A stretch of DNA of 64,000 bases from Streptomyces lucensis JCM 4490 (GCF_014650035.1 NZ_BMUE01000002.1:1-64000), one strand, 5' to 3'. Positions 28,680-37,229 are shown, counted from the stretch's first letter. Numbers and translations are program-made. The notes: generated by a model from the sequence alone, not told the origin.

Positions 28680-30206
28680 ATGTACGCCGCGCCGTCTGAC
28701 CTCGAACCGGTGAGCCGTACGACGCCGGCGGGAGGCGCGACACGCGCCGGCCGGTCGCTGCCGCTGGTCGCCGCCGGGCTCGTGCTGGGGCTGCTGCTCC
28801 TGGTCGTCGTCCGTCTGCCGTGGGCGGGCGACCTCGGTATGCACGCGGCCACCGTGCAGCGGCTGCGGCACAGCCTGGCGCACCCGGGCAACCCGCTCGT
28901 CGACGCCGGCACGCCCAGCCCGTACTACTCGCCGTGGATGCTCGTGCTCGGCTGCGTGGCCCGGGTGACGGGCCTGTCGGTGTTCGTGGTCCTGCGCCTC
29001 GCGGCGGTCGCCGGCCTCGGGCTGCTGACCACAGGGGTGTGGCGGTACGTCCGCACCCTCAGCGCGCACCGCGCCGCGCCCGCCCTGGCGCTGCTCGCCC
29101 TGCTCTTCCTGTGGGGCCCGGAGCTGTTCAACTGGAGCGGCTTCCTGGGCCTGAACTCCCTCGCGCTGACGGTGTCGTACCCGAGCGTGTTCGCGCTCGG
29201 GCTCACCTTCCACTTCTGGGCGTGGCTGACGGGCGCGTGCGCCCTGCGGGCCGCTGCCGCCTGGTGGAGGTGGCCGGCGCTGGGGCTGCTGTGGGCGTCG
29301 ATCCTGCTGTGCCACCAGTTCACGGGTGTGGTGGCGTCCCTCGGCGCGCTGGCCGTGGTGGTCGCCTCGCGGCCCGGCCGGGCGGTGCTGCCGCGGCTCG
29401 GCGCCGCGCTGCTGCCGGGCCTGGCGGCGTTGTGGCTGTGGCCGTACTACGACTTCTTCGCGCTGTTCACCGCCGGAGCCGACCTGGAGGCCATCCACCG
29501 CCCGCTGTACGGGCATCTGGCGGCCCGGTTCGGGCTGGTGCTGCTCGGGGTCGTGGCCCTGGGCCTGCGGTGGCGACGGGACCGCCGGGACCCCCTGGTG
29601 CTGTTCTTCGCGTTCGGCGTGCTGGTGTTCGCCGCGGGCGGGCTGACCGGGCACTACTCATGGGGCCGGGCCCTGCCGGCCGCGCTGATCCCGGCCCAGC
29701 TGGCGGCCGCGCTGGAGGCCGTGTCGGCCGGGCGGCGGGCGGTACGGGCGGGATGGGCGTGCGTGCTGGGCGTGGCATTGGCGGTGGGGGCGTGGACGCA
29801 GGCCGGGACGCTCGGGTACGTGGTGGGGCCGGACGCACTGCCCGGGGTGGTGGCGGCGAAGTACCGGACGCCGTGGGTGGGATACCAGTGGATCATGCGG
29901 GCGGGGGTGCGGTACGGGGACGTGGTGATGGCTCGCACGTTTCCCGCGCGGCAGATTCCGGCGTACGGGCCGTACACGGTGGCGCCCGGGTATCCGGACG
30001 TGTTCCTGGCGGACGCGGGGCGGAGGGAGGCCGCGGTGTCGCGGTACTTCGACGGGGGGACGTCCGTGGGGGAGCGGCGGGGGATCTTGCGGGAGTACGG
30101 GGTGCGGTGGGTCGTGGGGCCGCGGGGGCTGGCTGGGGCGGGGACCGGGTTGCGGAAGGCGACCGGTGGGCCGGGCGGGCAGGTGCTGTACCGGGTGGTG
30201 CCCTGA
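28680..30206 (+). CDS. Polytopic membrane protein, GT-C glycosyltransferase-like
   Basis: A 508-aa protein with about ten hydrophobic helices beginning at residues ~26-45. The first extracytoplasmic loop contains WAGDLGMHAATVQRL and PSPYYSPW, an arrangement reminiscent of the acidic loop of GT-C lipid-linked-sugar glycosyltransferases, but I cannot name the family. A soluble C-terminal segment (about 400-508) follows the last helix. It starts at the ATG at 28680, 38 nt after a TAGGGT -10-like box (28636-28641). It borders the wall-polymer region, so transfer of sugars on the outer membrane face is plausible. Function otherwise unknown. Confidence 0.8.
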   Translation: MYAAPSDLEPVSRTTPAGGATRAGRSLPLVAAGLVLGLLLLVVVRLPWAGDLGMHAATVQRLRHSLAHPGNPLVDAGTPSPYYSPWMLVLGCVARVTGLSVFVVLRLAAVAGLGLLTTGVWRYVRTLSAHRAAPALALLALLFLWGPELFNWSGFLGLNSLALTVSYPSVFALGLTFHFWAWLTGACALRAAAAWWRWPALGLLWASILLCHQFTGVVASLGALAVVVASRPGRAVLPRLGAALLPGLAALWLWPYYDFFALFTAGADLEAIHRPLYGHLAARFGLVLLGVVALGLRWRRDRRDPLVLFFAFGVLVFAAGGLTGHYSWGRALPAALIPAQLAAALEAVSAGRRAVRAGWACVLGVALAVGAWTQAGTLGYVVGPDALPGVVAAKYRTPWVGYQWIMRAGVRYGDVVMARTFPARQIPAYGPYTVAPGYPDVFLADAGRREAAVSRYFDGGTSVGERRGILREYGVRWVVGPRGLAGAGTGLRKATGGPGGQVLYRVVP

Positions 30207-30518
30207 GCCGCGGCTGAGGGGGCGGGGTGGGTTTGCGCTTGCCGGCGCGCGCAGGGTGCCGCTGCGCCCACCCGTGCCGCCCCGGCGGCGCGACTGCCCG
30301 CAGCTACGGCGGCGCCGGTGCCCGGCCAGCTGCGGTGGCGTGCATGCCCGCAGCTACGGCGGCGCGACTGCCCGCAGCTGCGGTGGCGAGGGTGCCGTGG
30401 TTGTGGGTGGGTGGTGGGCGCAGTGCCACAGGGGCGCGGGGAACTGCGCGACCAGCCCGTCACGGGCCGTCGGTCGCGCACGCTCCCCGCAGTGCGGCGG
30501 CGGTGCGTGGCCGCCCGC
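30207..30518. repeat. Dispersed convergent-intergenic repeat, copy 3, plus a second repeat
   Basis: The 312-nt gap between two converging genes. 30254-30310 resembles the 65-nt head of copies 1 and 2 with several substitutions (GGTGCCGCTGCGCCCACCCG retained). It is followed to about 30394 by four degenerate units containing GCAGCTACGGCGGCG or GCAGCTGCGGTGGCG. At 30427-30456 there is a different motif, with GGGGCGCGGGGAACTGCGCG as core, which I recognise as a frequent intergenic sequence of Streptomyces genomes. No gene. Confidence 0.8.
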
Positions 30519-32183
30519 TCACTTCAGCAGGCTCGACACCAGCTTCGCCGCCTTGCGGACCTTCGGGGGCGCCACCTTCCGGACCACCGGGCGGATCACG
30601 TGGGCCGTCACCCCCACCGGACGCCAGCGGAGCTGCAGACGGCCGGGGTTGCGGCCCTCCGGCTCGACGGTGACCTCGTGGGGGGCCGCTCCCGAGCGGT
30701 AGTCGATGCGGGCCCTGCGGACCGGGAAGTCCAGGGGGGCCAGCAGCAGACCGGAGTGGGACAGGCCCTGCTGGTCCAGGCGGATCATCGGGTGGCGTAC
30801 GCCCTCGAAGCCCTGCACCGGCAGCGTGGCCGCGGCGAGGTCCAGGTGGACGGTGCCCTCGAAGACGCCGGGGCTGACCGGGTCCAGGCGGAACGGCACC
30901 GTCATGCGGCGCCCGCCGGGGGACAGCAGCAGGCCGGCCCGCTGCGGGCCGACGGGCAGCCGCAGCCCGGGGTCGTACGTGCGCACGGCCAGGGTGAGGC
31001 GGGCGCCGGCGCCGGCGGTCAGCTCGGTGATCTCGTGGCGGAAGTGGGCGCTGGTGAACGGGCGGGTGTCCAGCTCCAGGTCGGACACGTCCAGCTCACG
31101 CCGGGCCTGCTCGGAGCCGGGAACGCGGTCGCCCCAGTAGGGCACGCCGGCCGCGTCGGCTGTGATGTGCCGCGGCGCCACCGCGTGCCCCAGGCCGCGC
31201 GCCGCCAGCACGGCGTCGGCCAGGCGGCCGTCGCGCAGCAGCTGGAGCACGACCCGCTCCTGGCGCGGCAGCCGGGCGTAGGCGCCGGGGGCCAGGGCGT
31301 CCAGGTAGGGGTTCATGATCTCGGCGAAGGAGCGCAGCCACTCCTCGTCCCGGTAGGGCAGGTCGCCCGCGTACATCCGGAAGTCGTGCTTGAGGAACTT
31401 GTAGTCCTTGTCCCCCCGCAGCCCGGCGTGTCCGCTGCTCACCAGGAAGTCGTCGATGAGGTGCTGCACGTGGACGCGGTCGCGGACGTTGGAGATCTTG
31501 TGCCGCTGGTTGGAGATGGAGGCGGAGGCCGCCGCCGCGAACGGCTCGATGTACCAGACGTAGACCGGGTCCGGAATGATCGTGAACGCCTTCGCCAGGC
31601 AGTACGCCTGCGCCGAGAACAGCTGGTCCTCGTAGTGGATGCCCTCGGGGAAGCGGAGTTCGTGGCGGTCCAGGAAGGAGCGGGCGTACATCTTGCTCGT
31701 GGACAGGTGCTCGAAGAGCAGTCCCGGATCCGCCTCGATGCCGTCCAGTGTGCGGTGTTCGGCGACCAGGTGCGGCATCCACGTCGAGCGGCGCCCGTTG
31801 TCGACGCGTACCCGCCGTACCGCGCCCATCGCGAAGTCGACCTCGCGCTCCCGGTGGGCGGCCAGCAGCAACTCCACCGCGCGCGGCGGGAGTTCGTCGT
31901 CGCTGTCGAGGAACATCAGGTAGGGCGCCCGGGCGATCTCGATGGCCCGGTTGCGCGGGGCGCTGCAGCCGCCGCTGTTCTCCGGCAGGCGCAGGTAGCG
32001 CACACGCTCGTCCTGCGCCGCCAGCTCCCGCGCCACGGACGGCGTGTCGTCCGTGGAGTGGTCGTCGCTGATGATGATCTCGATGTTGGCGTGGGTCTGC
32101 GCGCGCAGCGAGGCGACCGCACGGGGGAGGCGGGCCGCGTCGTTGTAGACGATGACCGTGACGGTGACGTCGGGGGTGGTCAT
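30519..32183 (-). CDS. Family 2 glycosyltransferase, TarS/TarP-like
   Basis: A 554-aa inverting GT2 enzyme. The GT-A domain (1-~230) has VIVYNDAARLPRAVASL, the metal-binding DSDD at 93-96 (LMFLDSDDELPP) and the catalytic-base region HYEDQLF (184-190). The C-terminal ~300 residues resemble the linker and beta-rich modules of wall teichoic acid glycosyltransferases such as TarS. Start ATG 32183 overlaps the stop of the TagF-like gene by 4 nt, so the two are translationally coupled. Likely role: adding sugars to a wall glycopolymer on the cytoplasmic side before export. The donor sugar is not predictable. Confidence 0.88.
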   Translation of the reverse strand: MTTPDVTVTVIVYNDAARLPRAVASLRAQTHANIEIIISDDHSTDDTPSVARELAAQDERVRYLRLPENSGGCSAPRNRAIEIARAPYLMFLDSDDELPPRAVELLLAAHREREVDFAMGAVRRVRVDNGRRSTWMPHLVAEHRTLDGIEADPGLLFEHLSTSKMYARSFLDRHELRFPEGIHYEDQLFSAQAYCLAKAFTIIPDPVYVWYIEPFAAAASASISNQRHKISNVRDRVHVQHLIDDFLVSSGHAGLRGDKDYKFLKHDFRMYAGDLPYRDEEWLRSFAEIMNPYLDALAPGAYARLPRQERVVLQLLRDGRLADAVLAARGLGHAVAPRHITADAAGVPYWGDRVPGSEQARRELDVSDLELDTRPFTSAHFRHEITELTAGAGARLTLAVRTYDPGLRLPVGPQRAGLLLSPGGRRMTVPFRLDPVSPGVFEGTVHLDLAAATLPVQGFEGVRHPMIRLDQQGLSHSGLLLAPLDFPVRRARIDYRSGAAPHEVTVEPEGRNPGRLQLRWRPVGVTAHVIRPVVRKVAPPKVRKAAKLVSSLLK

Positions 32184-34402
32184 GCCGTGGCCTCCTCGGG
32201 GGTCGGGGCGGGGGTGCGTTCCTCGATCGGGAGCACCGGGGGCAGGGCTTCCTCGGGTTCGCCGAGGAACACCCGGCGTACGACCCGTTCGGCGGCGCGT
32301 CCGTCGTCGTACTCGCAGAACCGGCGCCGGAACGCGGCCCGTGCCTTCGCCGCGCTCTCGTCCCGCCAGGCGCCGGAGAGGAAGACCTCCGTGAGCTCCT
32401 CCTGGGTGCGGGCCACCTGGCCGGGGTGTTCGGCCATGAGGTCGAAGTAGACGCCCCGGGTGGTCCGGTAGGTCTCCCAGTCGTCGGCGTAGACGACGAT
32501 CGGGCGGTCCAGGTTGGCGTAGTCGAACATGATCGACGAGTAGTCCGTGACCAGCGCGTCGGCGGCCAGGCACAGTTCCTCGACGGGGTCGTAGGTGGAG
32601 ACGTCGATGATCCGGCCGGAGCGGCGCAGCCCGGTCAGCGGGGAGGCCGCGCCGCCGTAGAAGTAGTGGGCGCGGACGAGCAGCACCGTGTTCTCGCCGA
32701 GGCGGTCGGCGAGGGCGGCGAGATCGAGGCGCGGGGTGAAGCCGGCCTCGTAGTCGCGGTGGGTGGGGGCGTAGAGGACGGCGGTCCTGCCGGGGGCGAT
32801 GCCCAGGCGCTCACGGGCCGCACGGACGTCGGCGGCGGTCGCCGTGTAGTAGACGTCGTTGCGCGGATAGCCGTAGTCCAGGGAGGTGTAGCGGGCCGGG
32901 TAGGCGCGTTCCCACATGCGGGTGGAGTGGCTGTTGGCGCTGACGCTGTAGTCCCACTTGTCGATGCGGGCCAGCAGGGCGGCGAAGTCGAGGCCCTTGG
33001 CGGCGGCCGGGTGTTCCATCTGGTCCAGGCCCATGCGCTTGAGCGGGGTGCCGTGGTGGGTCTGGAGGTGGATCGCGTCGGGCCGTTTGACCATCGCGTT
33101 GGGGAAGTTGACGTTGTTGACCAGGTACCTGGCGGTGGCCAGGGTCTCCCAGTAGCGGCGGGTGCCGGGGACGACGTGGTCGGTGCCGGGCGGCAGCAGG
33201 GCCGCGTTCTCCTTGTTCACCACCCACACCCTGTGGATGTGCGGAGCGAGTTCGGCGAGCTTGGCGGCGACCGCGGCCGGGTTGCAGGACACCCCGCGCT
33301 CCCAGTAGGCGGCGAACACGGCGAGGTTCGGGTCGACCGGGCGGCTCAGGGCGCGGCGGTACTGGTGGTCGCGGACCTTCGCGCTCACCTGGCGCTTGCG
33401 GGTCCGTACGGCCTTGCGGGCGGCGCGCCGGGTGCGGTTGGCGGCCTGGAACGCCCGGTACTTGCTGTAGGCGCCCTCCTCCAGCAGGGAGTGCCGTACG
33501 CCTTCGAGGCCGGGTGGCCGCTGATGGCCCTCGGGGCGCCAGCGGACGGCCGCCAGGGAGGCGCGGCGGAAGAACTCGCGGGCCACCGGGTCGGGCATGT
33601 CCTCGCGCGCGAAGGTGCGCACCAGGTCGCGCACCATCAGGTCGTACAGCACCGTGTGCACGGCGCGGCGGTCCCTGGCGAGCGGCAGCAGGGACTCGTA
33701 GCGGTCGATGAGGGCGAGCCGGTCCTCGGGGGCGAGCGGCGGCAGGCTCTCGGGGCGCAGCACGCGGTTGTCGTACGCGACTTGGTTCAGGCAGGCCACC
33801 CGGTCGGCGTGCAGCAGGGCCGCGTGGGCGGCGCGCGGCTCGTCGTCGGTGTCGAGCAACTGCTCGTGCGCCCGCCAGAAGTCGGCCCGCAGCACGCGGT
33901 TGCCGAGCAGCGGCGCGATGCGCAGCAGGTTGGCGCCCTGGTTCAGGGTGAGGGCGTCGCGCCCGACGGCGGCGAGGAAGCGGCCGTCGCGGGACGGGGC
34001 GGCGCTGGTCCGCCAGGTGGTGGTGACGTGGTCGAGGAGGAGCACGTCGAAGGCGGCGCCGTCGGTACCGGTGGCGCCGGTGTCCTCGAGTTCGGCGATC
34101 CGCTCGGCGATCAGGCGGGGCGCGCCCGCCGGCAGGCCGTCCTTGGCGTGCACGAAGTGCAGCCAGCGGCCCGACGCGTGGGCGGCGCCGGCCGCCCGCG
34201 CCGCCGCGTCGCCGGTGCCCTCGGGCAGCGGCACGACAACCGTCTCGGGCGCGTGGCCCTCGGCCGTCTCCCGTGCCCAGTCGCCGACCGCGGCGACGAT
34301 CACCTCGGTGCCGGCCAGCGGGTGGGATTCCAGGGAGCCGAGTAGCTCATTCAAACGCCCCTGTGCGTTCGGTCCGTAGACGATCACGCTGAGGTGGGGC
34401 AT
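32180..34402 (-). CDS. TagF-like CDP-glycerol/polyol-phosphate polymerase with degenerate GT2-like N-terminus
   Basis: A 740-aa protein; ATG 34402 follows AAAGGAG. Residues ~1-230 look like a GT-A domain (MPHLSVIVYG) but the DxD position reads FVHAKDG (83-89) rather than LDSDD, so it is probably inactive. A basic linker (~320-350) may contact membrane. The TagF domain (~355-725) keeps the catalytic His450 in HHGTPLKRMGLD, LYAPTHRD, VRAHYFYG and the DYSSIMFDYANLDRPIV motif. Such enzymes polymerise CDP-activated polyol phosphates on a lipid-linked unit. Overlaps the following GT2 gene; AT-rich promoter region upstream. Confidence 0.9.
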   Translation of the reverse strand: MPHLSVIVYGPNAQGRLNELLGSLESHPLAGTEVIVAAVGDWARETAEGHAPETVVVPLPEGTGDAAARAAGAAHASGRWLHFVHAKDGLPAGAPRLIAERIAELEDTGATGTDGAAFDVLLLDHVTTTWRTSAAPSRDGRFLAAVGRDALTLNQGANLLRIAPLLGNRVLRADFWRAHEQLLDTDDEPRAAHAALLHADRVACLNQVAYDNRVLRPESLPPLAPEDRLALIDRYESLLPLARDRRAVHTVLYDLMVRDLVRTFAREDMPDPVAREFFRRASLAAVRWRPEGHQRPPGLEGVRHSLLEEGAYSKYRAFQAANRTRRAARKAVRTRKRQVSAKVRDHQYRRALSRPVDPNLAVFAAYWERGVSCNPAAVAAKLAELAPHIHRVWVVNKENAALLPPGTDHVVPGTRRYWETLATARYLVNNVNFPNAMVKRPDAIHLQTHHGTPLKRMGLDQMEHPAAAKGLDFAALLARIDKWDYSVSANSHSTRMWERAYPARYTSLDYGYPRNDVYYTATAADVRAARERLGIAPGRTAVLYAPTHRDYEAGFTPRLDLAALADRLGENTVLLVRAHYFYGGAASPLTGLRRSGRIIDVSTYDPVEELCLAADALVTDYSSIMFDYANLDRPIVVYADDWETYRTTRGVYFDLMAEHPGQVARTQEELTEVFLSGAWRDESAAKARAAFRRRFCEYDDGRAAERVVRRVFLGEPEEALPPVLPIEERTPAPTPEEATA

Positions 34403-34515
34403 CGCAGGGAACTCCTTTGACTCGTCGACTCCGGGCACCCTGCATAACATACCGATATTAAGCGGATGAAAGGGATAACCACGCTTCAAGTAAGAGCCGG
34501 AGGCGGGCACCGGGC
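34403..34515 (-). promoter_or_regulatory. AT-rich promoter island before the TagF-like gene
   Basis: A 113-nt gap with an unusually AT-rich core (34440-34495). Read leftward it contains TTGAAG, TTATCC, TAATAT and TATGTT elements, giving several -35/-10-like candidates, then an AAAGGAG Shine-Dalgarno for the 740-aa gene. It separates two leftward transcription units, tagGH and TagF/GT2. Confidence 0.5.
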
Positions 34516-35490
34516 TCATGAGGGAAGAGGGGCTTTGGGGGCTTCGGGTTGCGGCGCCTGCGGCAGCGGTGCGTCCGGCTCCGGTGCGTCCGCCTGCGGC
34601 AGCGGTGCGCCCGGCTTCGCGGCGTCCGCCTGCGGTGCGGGCTTCTTCGCGGCCGGTTTCCCGGCCGCCGCCTTCTTCGCGGCGGGCTTCTTCGCGGCGG
34701 GCTTCTTGTCGCCGGTGAAGGCCTCGTACTCCTTCATGACCTCCTCCGTCGGCCCGTCCATGCGCAGTTCACCGCGCTCCAGCCACAGGACCCGCTCGCA
34801 GGTGTCGCGGATCGACTTGTTGTTGTGGCTGACCAGGAACACCGTGCCCGCCTGCTCGCGCAGCTCGCGGATCCGCTGCTCCGAACGCTTCTGGAAGGAG
34901 CGGTCGCCGGTCGCCAGCGCCTCGTCGATGAGCAGGACGTCGTGGTCCTTGGCGGCCGCGATGGAGAAACGCAGCCGGGCCGCCATGCCGGAGGAGTAGG
35001 TGCGCATCGGCAGGGTGATGAAGTCGCCCTTCTCGTTGATCCCGGAGAAGTCGACGATGTCCTGGTAGCGCTCCTTGACCTGCTCCCGGGACATGCCCAT
35101 GGCGAGGCCGCCGAGGTAGACGTTGCGCTCGCCGGTCAGGTCGCTCATCAGGGCCGCGTTCACGCCGAGCAGGGAGGGCTGGCCGCCGGTGTGGATGTGC
35201 CCGCTCTCCACGGGAAGCAGGCCGGCGACCGCCTTGAGCAGGGTGGACTTACCGGAACCGTTGGTGCCGATGAGCCCGATCGCCTCGCCCTTGTAGGCGA
35301 CGAACGACACGTTCTTCACCGCGTGCACCCGGCGCACGCCGGCGGCCTTCTCGGCCTGTTTGCGGCGCAGTATGCGGTTGAGGGCGGCGGTGGCGGTGCC
35401 GCGGCCCGCGCCGGTGCCGTTGACGCGGTAGACGATGTCGACGCGGTCGGCGACGACGGTGGGGATCCTCGCTTCGGTGTGCTCAGCCAC
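34516..35490 (-). CDS. Wall-polymer ABC exporter ATPase, TagH-like
   Basis: A 324-aa ATPase of the polysaccharide/teichoic acid exporter class. Walker A GTNGSGKST, signature YSSGMAARLRF (an SSGM variant usual in this class), Walker B VLLIDEAL, and the H-loop in LVSHN. After about residue 255 the usual C-terminal module is replaced by a Lys/Ala/Pro-rich tail with AAKKPAAKK repeats, then a Pro/Ala/Gln stretch, histone-H1-like in composition. Its start overlaps the permease stop by 8 nt. Energises flipping of the lipid-linked polymer. Confidence 0.93.
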   Translation of the reverse strand: MAEHTEARIPTVVADRVDIVYRVNGTGAGRGTATAALNRILRRKQAEKAAGVRRVHAVKNVSFVAYKGEAIGLIGTNGSGKSTLLKAVAGLLPVESGHIHTGGQPSLLGVNAALMSDLTGERNVYLGGLAMGMSREQVKERYQDIVDFSGINEKGDFITLPMRTYSSGMAARLRFSIAAAKDHDVLLIDEALATGDRSFQKRSEQRIRELREQAGTVFLVSHNNKSIRDTCERVLWLERGELRMDGPTEEVMKEYEAFTGDKKPAAKKPAAKKAAAGKPAAKKPAPQADAAKPGAPLPQADAPEPDAPLPQAPQPEAPKAPLPS

Positions 35491-36391
35491 GGCCGTACGT
35501 CTCCTCAGCCTTCCAGAAGTAGATGAAGCCGCCGACGCCGGCGGCCACGGCCCAGCCGGTGGCCGCCGCCCACACGTGCGGGGGCAGGGATCCGGCGCGG
35601 AAGCTGTCGATGAGCGCGAACCGCATCAGGTCGATGTACACCGCGGCCGGGTTCACCTGCAGCAGGCGGGCGATCCACTCGGGCCGTCCCTCCAGCGTCC
35701 TGCTGATGGAGAACATGACGCCGGAGGCGTACATCCAGGTGCGCAGGAGGAACGGCATCAGCTGCGCGAGGTCCGGGGTCTTGGCGCCCATCCGGGCCAC
35801 GATCATCGACACGCCCGCGTTGAAGGTGAACTGCAGGACGAGCGCCGGGATCGCGAGCAGCCACGAGGCGGCCACCGGCACGCCGAAGCAGAGCAGGATG
35901 ACGACCAGGGCGGCCATCGAGAACAGCAGCTGCTGGAGCTGCTGGAGCGCGAAGGAGATCGGCAGGGCGGCGCGCGGGAAGTGCAGGGCGCGGACCAGGC
36001 CGAGGTGGCCGGAGATGGCCCGGGTGCCGGCCATGATCGAGCTCTGCGTGAACGTCCAGATGAACACCCCGGTGACCAGGAACGGCACGTAGTCCGGGAC
36101 GTTGTGCTTGGTGCCGATCAGCACGCCGAAGATGAAGTAGTAGACCGCCGCGTTCAGCAGGGGGGTCATCACCTGCCAGACCTGGCCGAGCTTCGCCTGG
36201 CTGTACTGGGCGGTGAGCTTGGCGGTGGCGAAGGCGGTGATGAAGTGGCGCCGGTCCCACAGCTGGCGGACGTACTCCGGCAGGGAGGGGCGGGCGCCGC
36301 TGACCGACAGGCCGTGCCGGGCGGCCAGCGCCGCGAGGTCGTCCTCGGCCGGGGCCTGGGTCGGGGGCGGTGTGTGGAGTACCTGGCTCAC
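35483..36391 (-). CDS. Wall-polymer ABC exporter permease, TagG-like
   Basis: A 302-aa ABC-2 type permease with six predicted membrane helices starting near residue 62. It starts at GTG 36391 (MSQVLHTPPPTQAPAEDD); upstream in-frame codons would run into the TetR regulator's operator region. Residues SLPEYVRQLWDRRHFITAFATAKLTAQYSQAKLG form the amphipathic N-terminal gate helix typical of teichoic acid and O-antigen exporters. Forms the transporter with the downstream ATPase. Divergent from the TetR gene, which is the natural candidate repressor. Confidence 0.92.
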   Translation of the reverse strand: MSQVLHTPPPTQAPAEDDLAALAARHGLSVSGARPSLPEYVRQLWDRRHFITAFATAKLTAQYSQAKLGQVWQVMTPLLNAAVYYFIFGVLIGTKHNVPDYVPFLVTGVFIWTFTQSSIMAGTRAISGHLGLVRALHFPRAALPISFALQQLQQLLFSMAALVVILLCFGVPVAASWLLAIPALVLQFTFNAGVSMIVARMGAKTPDLAQLMPFLLRTWMYASGVMFSISRTLEGRPEWIARLLQVNPAAVYIDLMRFALIDSFRAGSLPPHVWAAATGWAVAAGVGGFIYFWKAEETYGRG

Positions 36392-36549
36392 ATCCGCTGC
36401 TTTCGCTCGGGGAAGGGAGTGCTGCGTCCGGCTGCCGCCGGGCTGCGGCGGTGTCCCGTCGCCCGCTGTTTCCTTACGGTTCTCTTCGCGTTCTCTTACG
36501 TCGGGACGGCACCGTATCGTCGCAACGTGAGCGTAGGGGCAACGGACGT

Positions 36550-36567
36550 CGGAACGCAACCGTTTCG
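36550..36567. promoter_or_regulatory. Candidate TetR operator between exporter and regulator genes
   Basis: An imperfect palindrome CGGAACG-CAAC-CGTTTCG (one mismatch) lies just upstream of the TATGCT box of the tetR gene. A direct repeat of ACCGT(A/T)TCGTCG occurs at 36511-36522 and 36559-36570, 48 nt apart. Both sit in the 199-nt divergent region, well placed for a regulator controlling itself and tagGH. Confidence 0.45.
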
Positions 36568-36578
36568 TCGTAGCGGCC

Positions 36579-36584
36579 TATGCT
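36579..36584 (+). promoter_or_regulatory. -10-like box of the tetR gene, probable leaderless transcript
   Basis: TATGCT ends 6 nt before ATG 36591 and no Shine-Dalgarno is present, the usual arrangement of leaderless mRNAs in Streptomyces. Confidence 0.5.
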
Positions 36585-36590
36585 GTTCGT

Positions 36591-37229
36591 ATGACGACGA
36601 ACGCCGACGAGTCCGCCGACGAGCCGCCGGCGCGTCCGCGCCGCCGGGCCCCCGCGGGGGCCGCCGTGCTCCGGGAGGACGTGACCGACGCCATCCGGGC
36701 GGCCGTGTTCGGGGAACTGGCGGCCGTCGGCTACGCGCGCATGTCGATCGAGGGCATCGCCCGCCGGGCGGGCGTCGGCAAGACCGCGGTGTACCGGCGC
36801 TGGCGTTCGAAGCTGCACCTGGTGCTGGACGTCGTCTCCGCGATGGCGGTCTCGGGCTTCCCGGTGCCGGACACGGGTTCCCTGGAGGACGACCTGCGTC
36901 TGCTCTACGGGGTCACCTCGCGCGCCCTGCGCCACCCGGTCGCCTCACAGATCATCCCCGACCTCCAGGCCGAGGCGGCCCGCAACCCCGACCTCGCCGA
37001 GGCCTTCCAGAAGGCCCTGCGGGACGGCCAGGATGGTGTGGCCAGCAAGATCGTGGCGGCGGCGGAGGAACGCGGCGACATCCGCCCGGACATAGACCCC
37101 GACCTGGCCCTGGACCTGATCTCGGGCCCCCTGTACTGGCGCGCGGTGGTGACCCGCTCCCCGAACCTCCCCAAGGGCTACCTGCAGAACCTGGCCCGGG
37201 CCACCGCGGGGGCGCTCAGGGCCCTGTGA
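36591..37229 (+). CDS. TetR-family transcriptional regulator
   Basis: A 212-aa regulator. The N-terminal helix-turn-helix (about 33-80) includes YARMSIEGIARRAGVGKTAVYRRWRSK cut by the recognition helix; the C-terminal domain (TetR_C, ~90-205) includes the VVTRSPNLPKGY segment. Divergent from tagG and separated by a region with a palindrome and a direct repeat, so it probably represses itself and the exporter; the ligand is unknown. Converges on galE. Codon use is like its neighbours. Confidence 0.92.
   Translation: MTTNADESADEPPARPRRRAPAGAAVLREDVTDAIRAAVFGELAAVGYARMSIEGIARRAGVGKTAVYRRWRSKLHLVLDVVSAMAVSGFPVPDTGSLEDDLRLLYGVTSRALRHPVASQIIPDLQAEAARNPDLAEAFQKALRDGQDGVASKIVAAAEERGDIRPDIDPDLALDLISGPLYWRAVVTRSPNLPKGYLQNLARATAGALRAL

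Noticed and set aside
23637-29654. 2005-codon open frame antisense to gdh
   Set aside because: Same explanation: a GC-bias shadow of the 1645-aa gene. No recognisable motif and no start signals.
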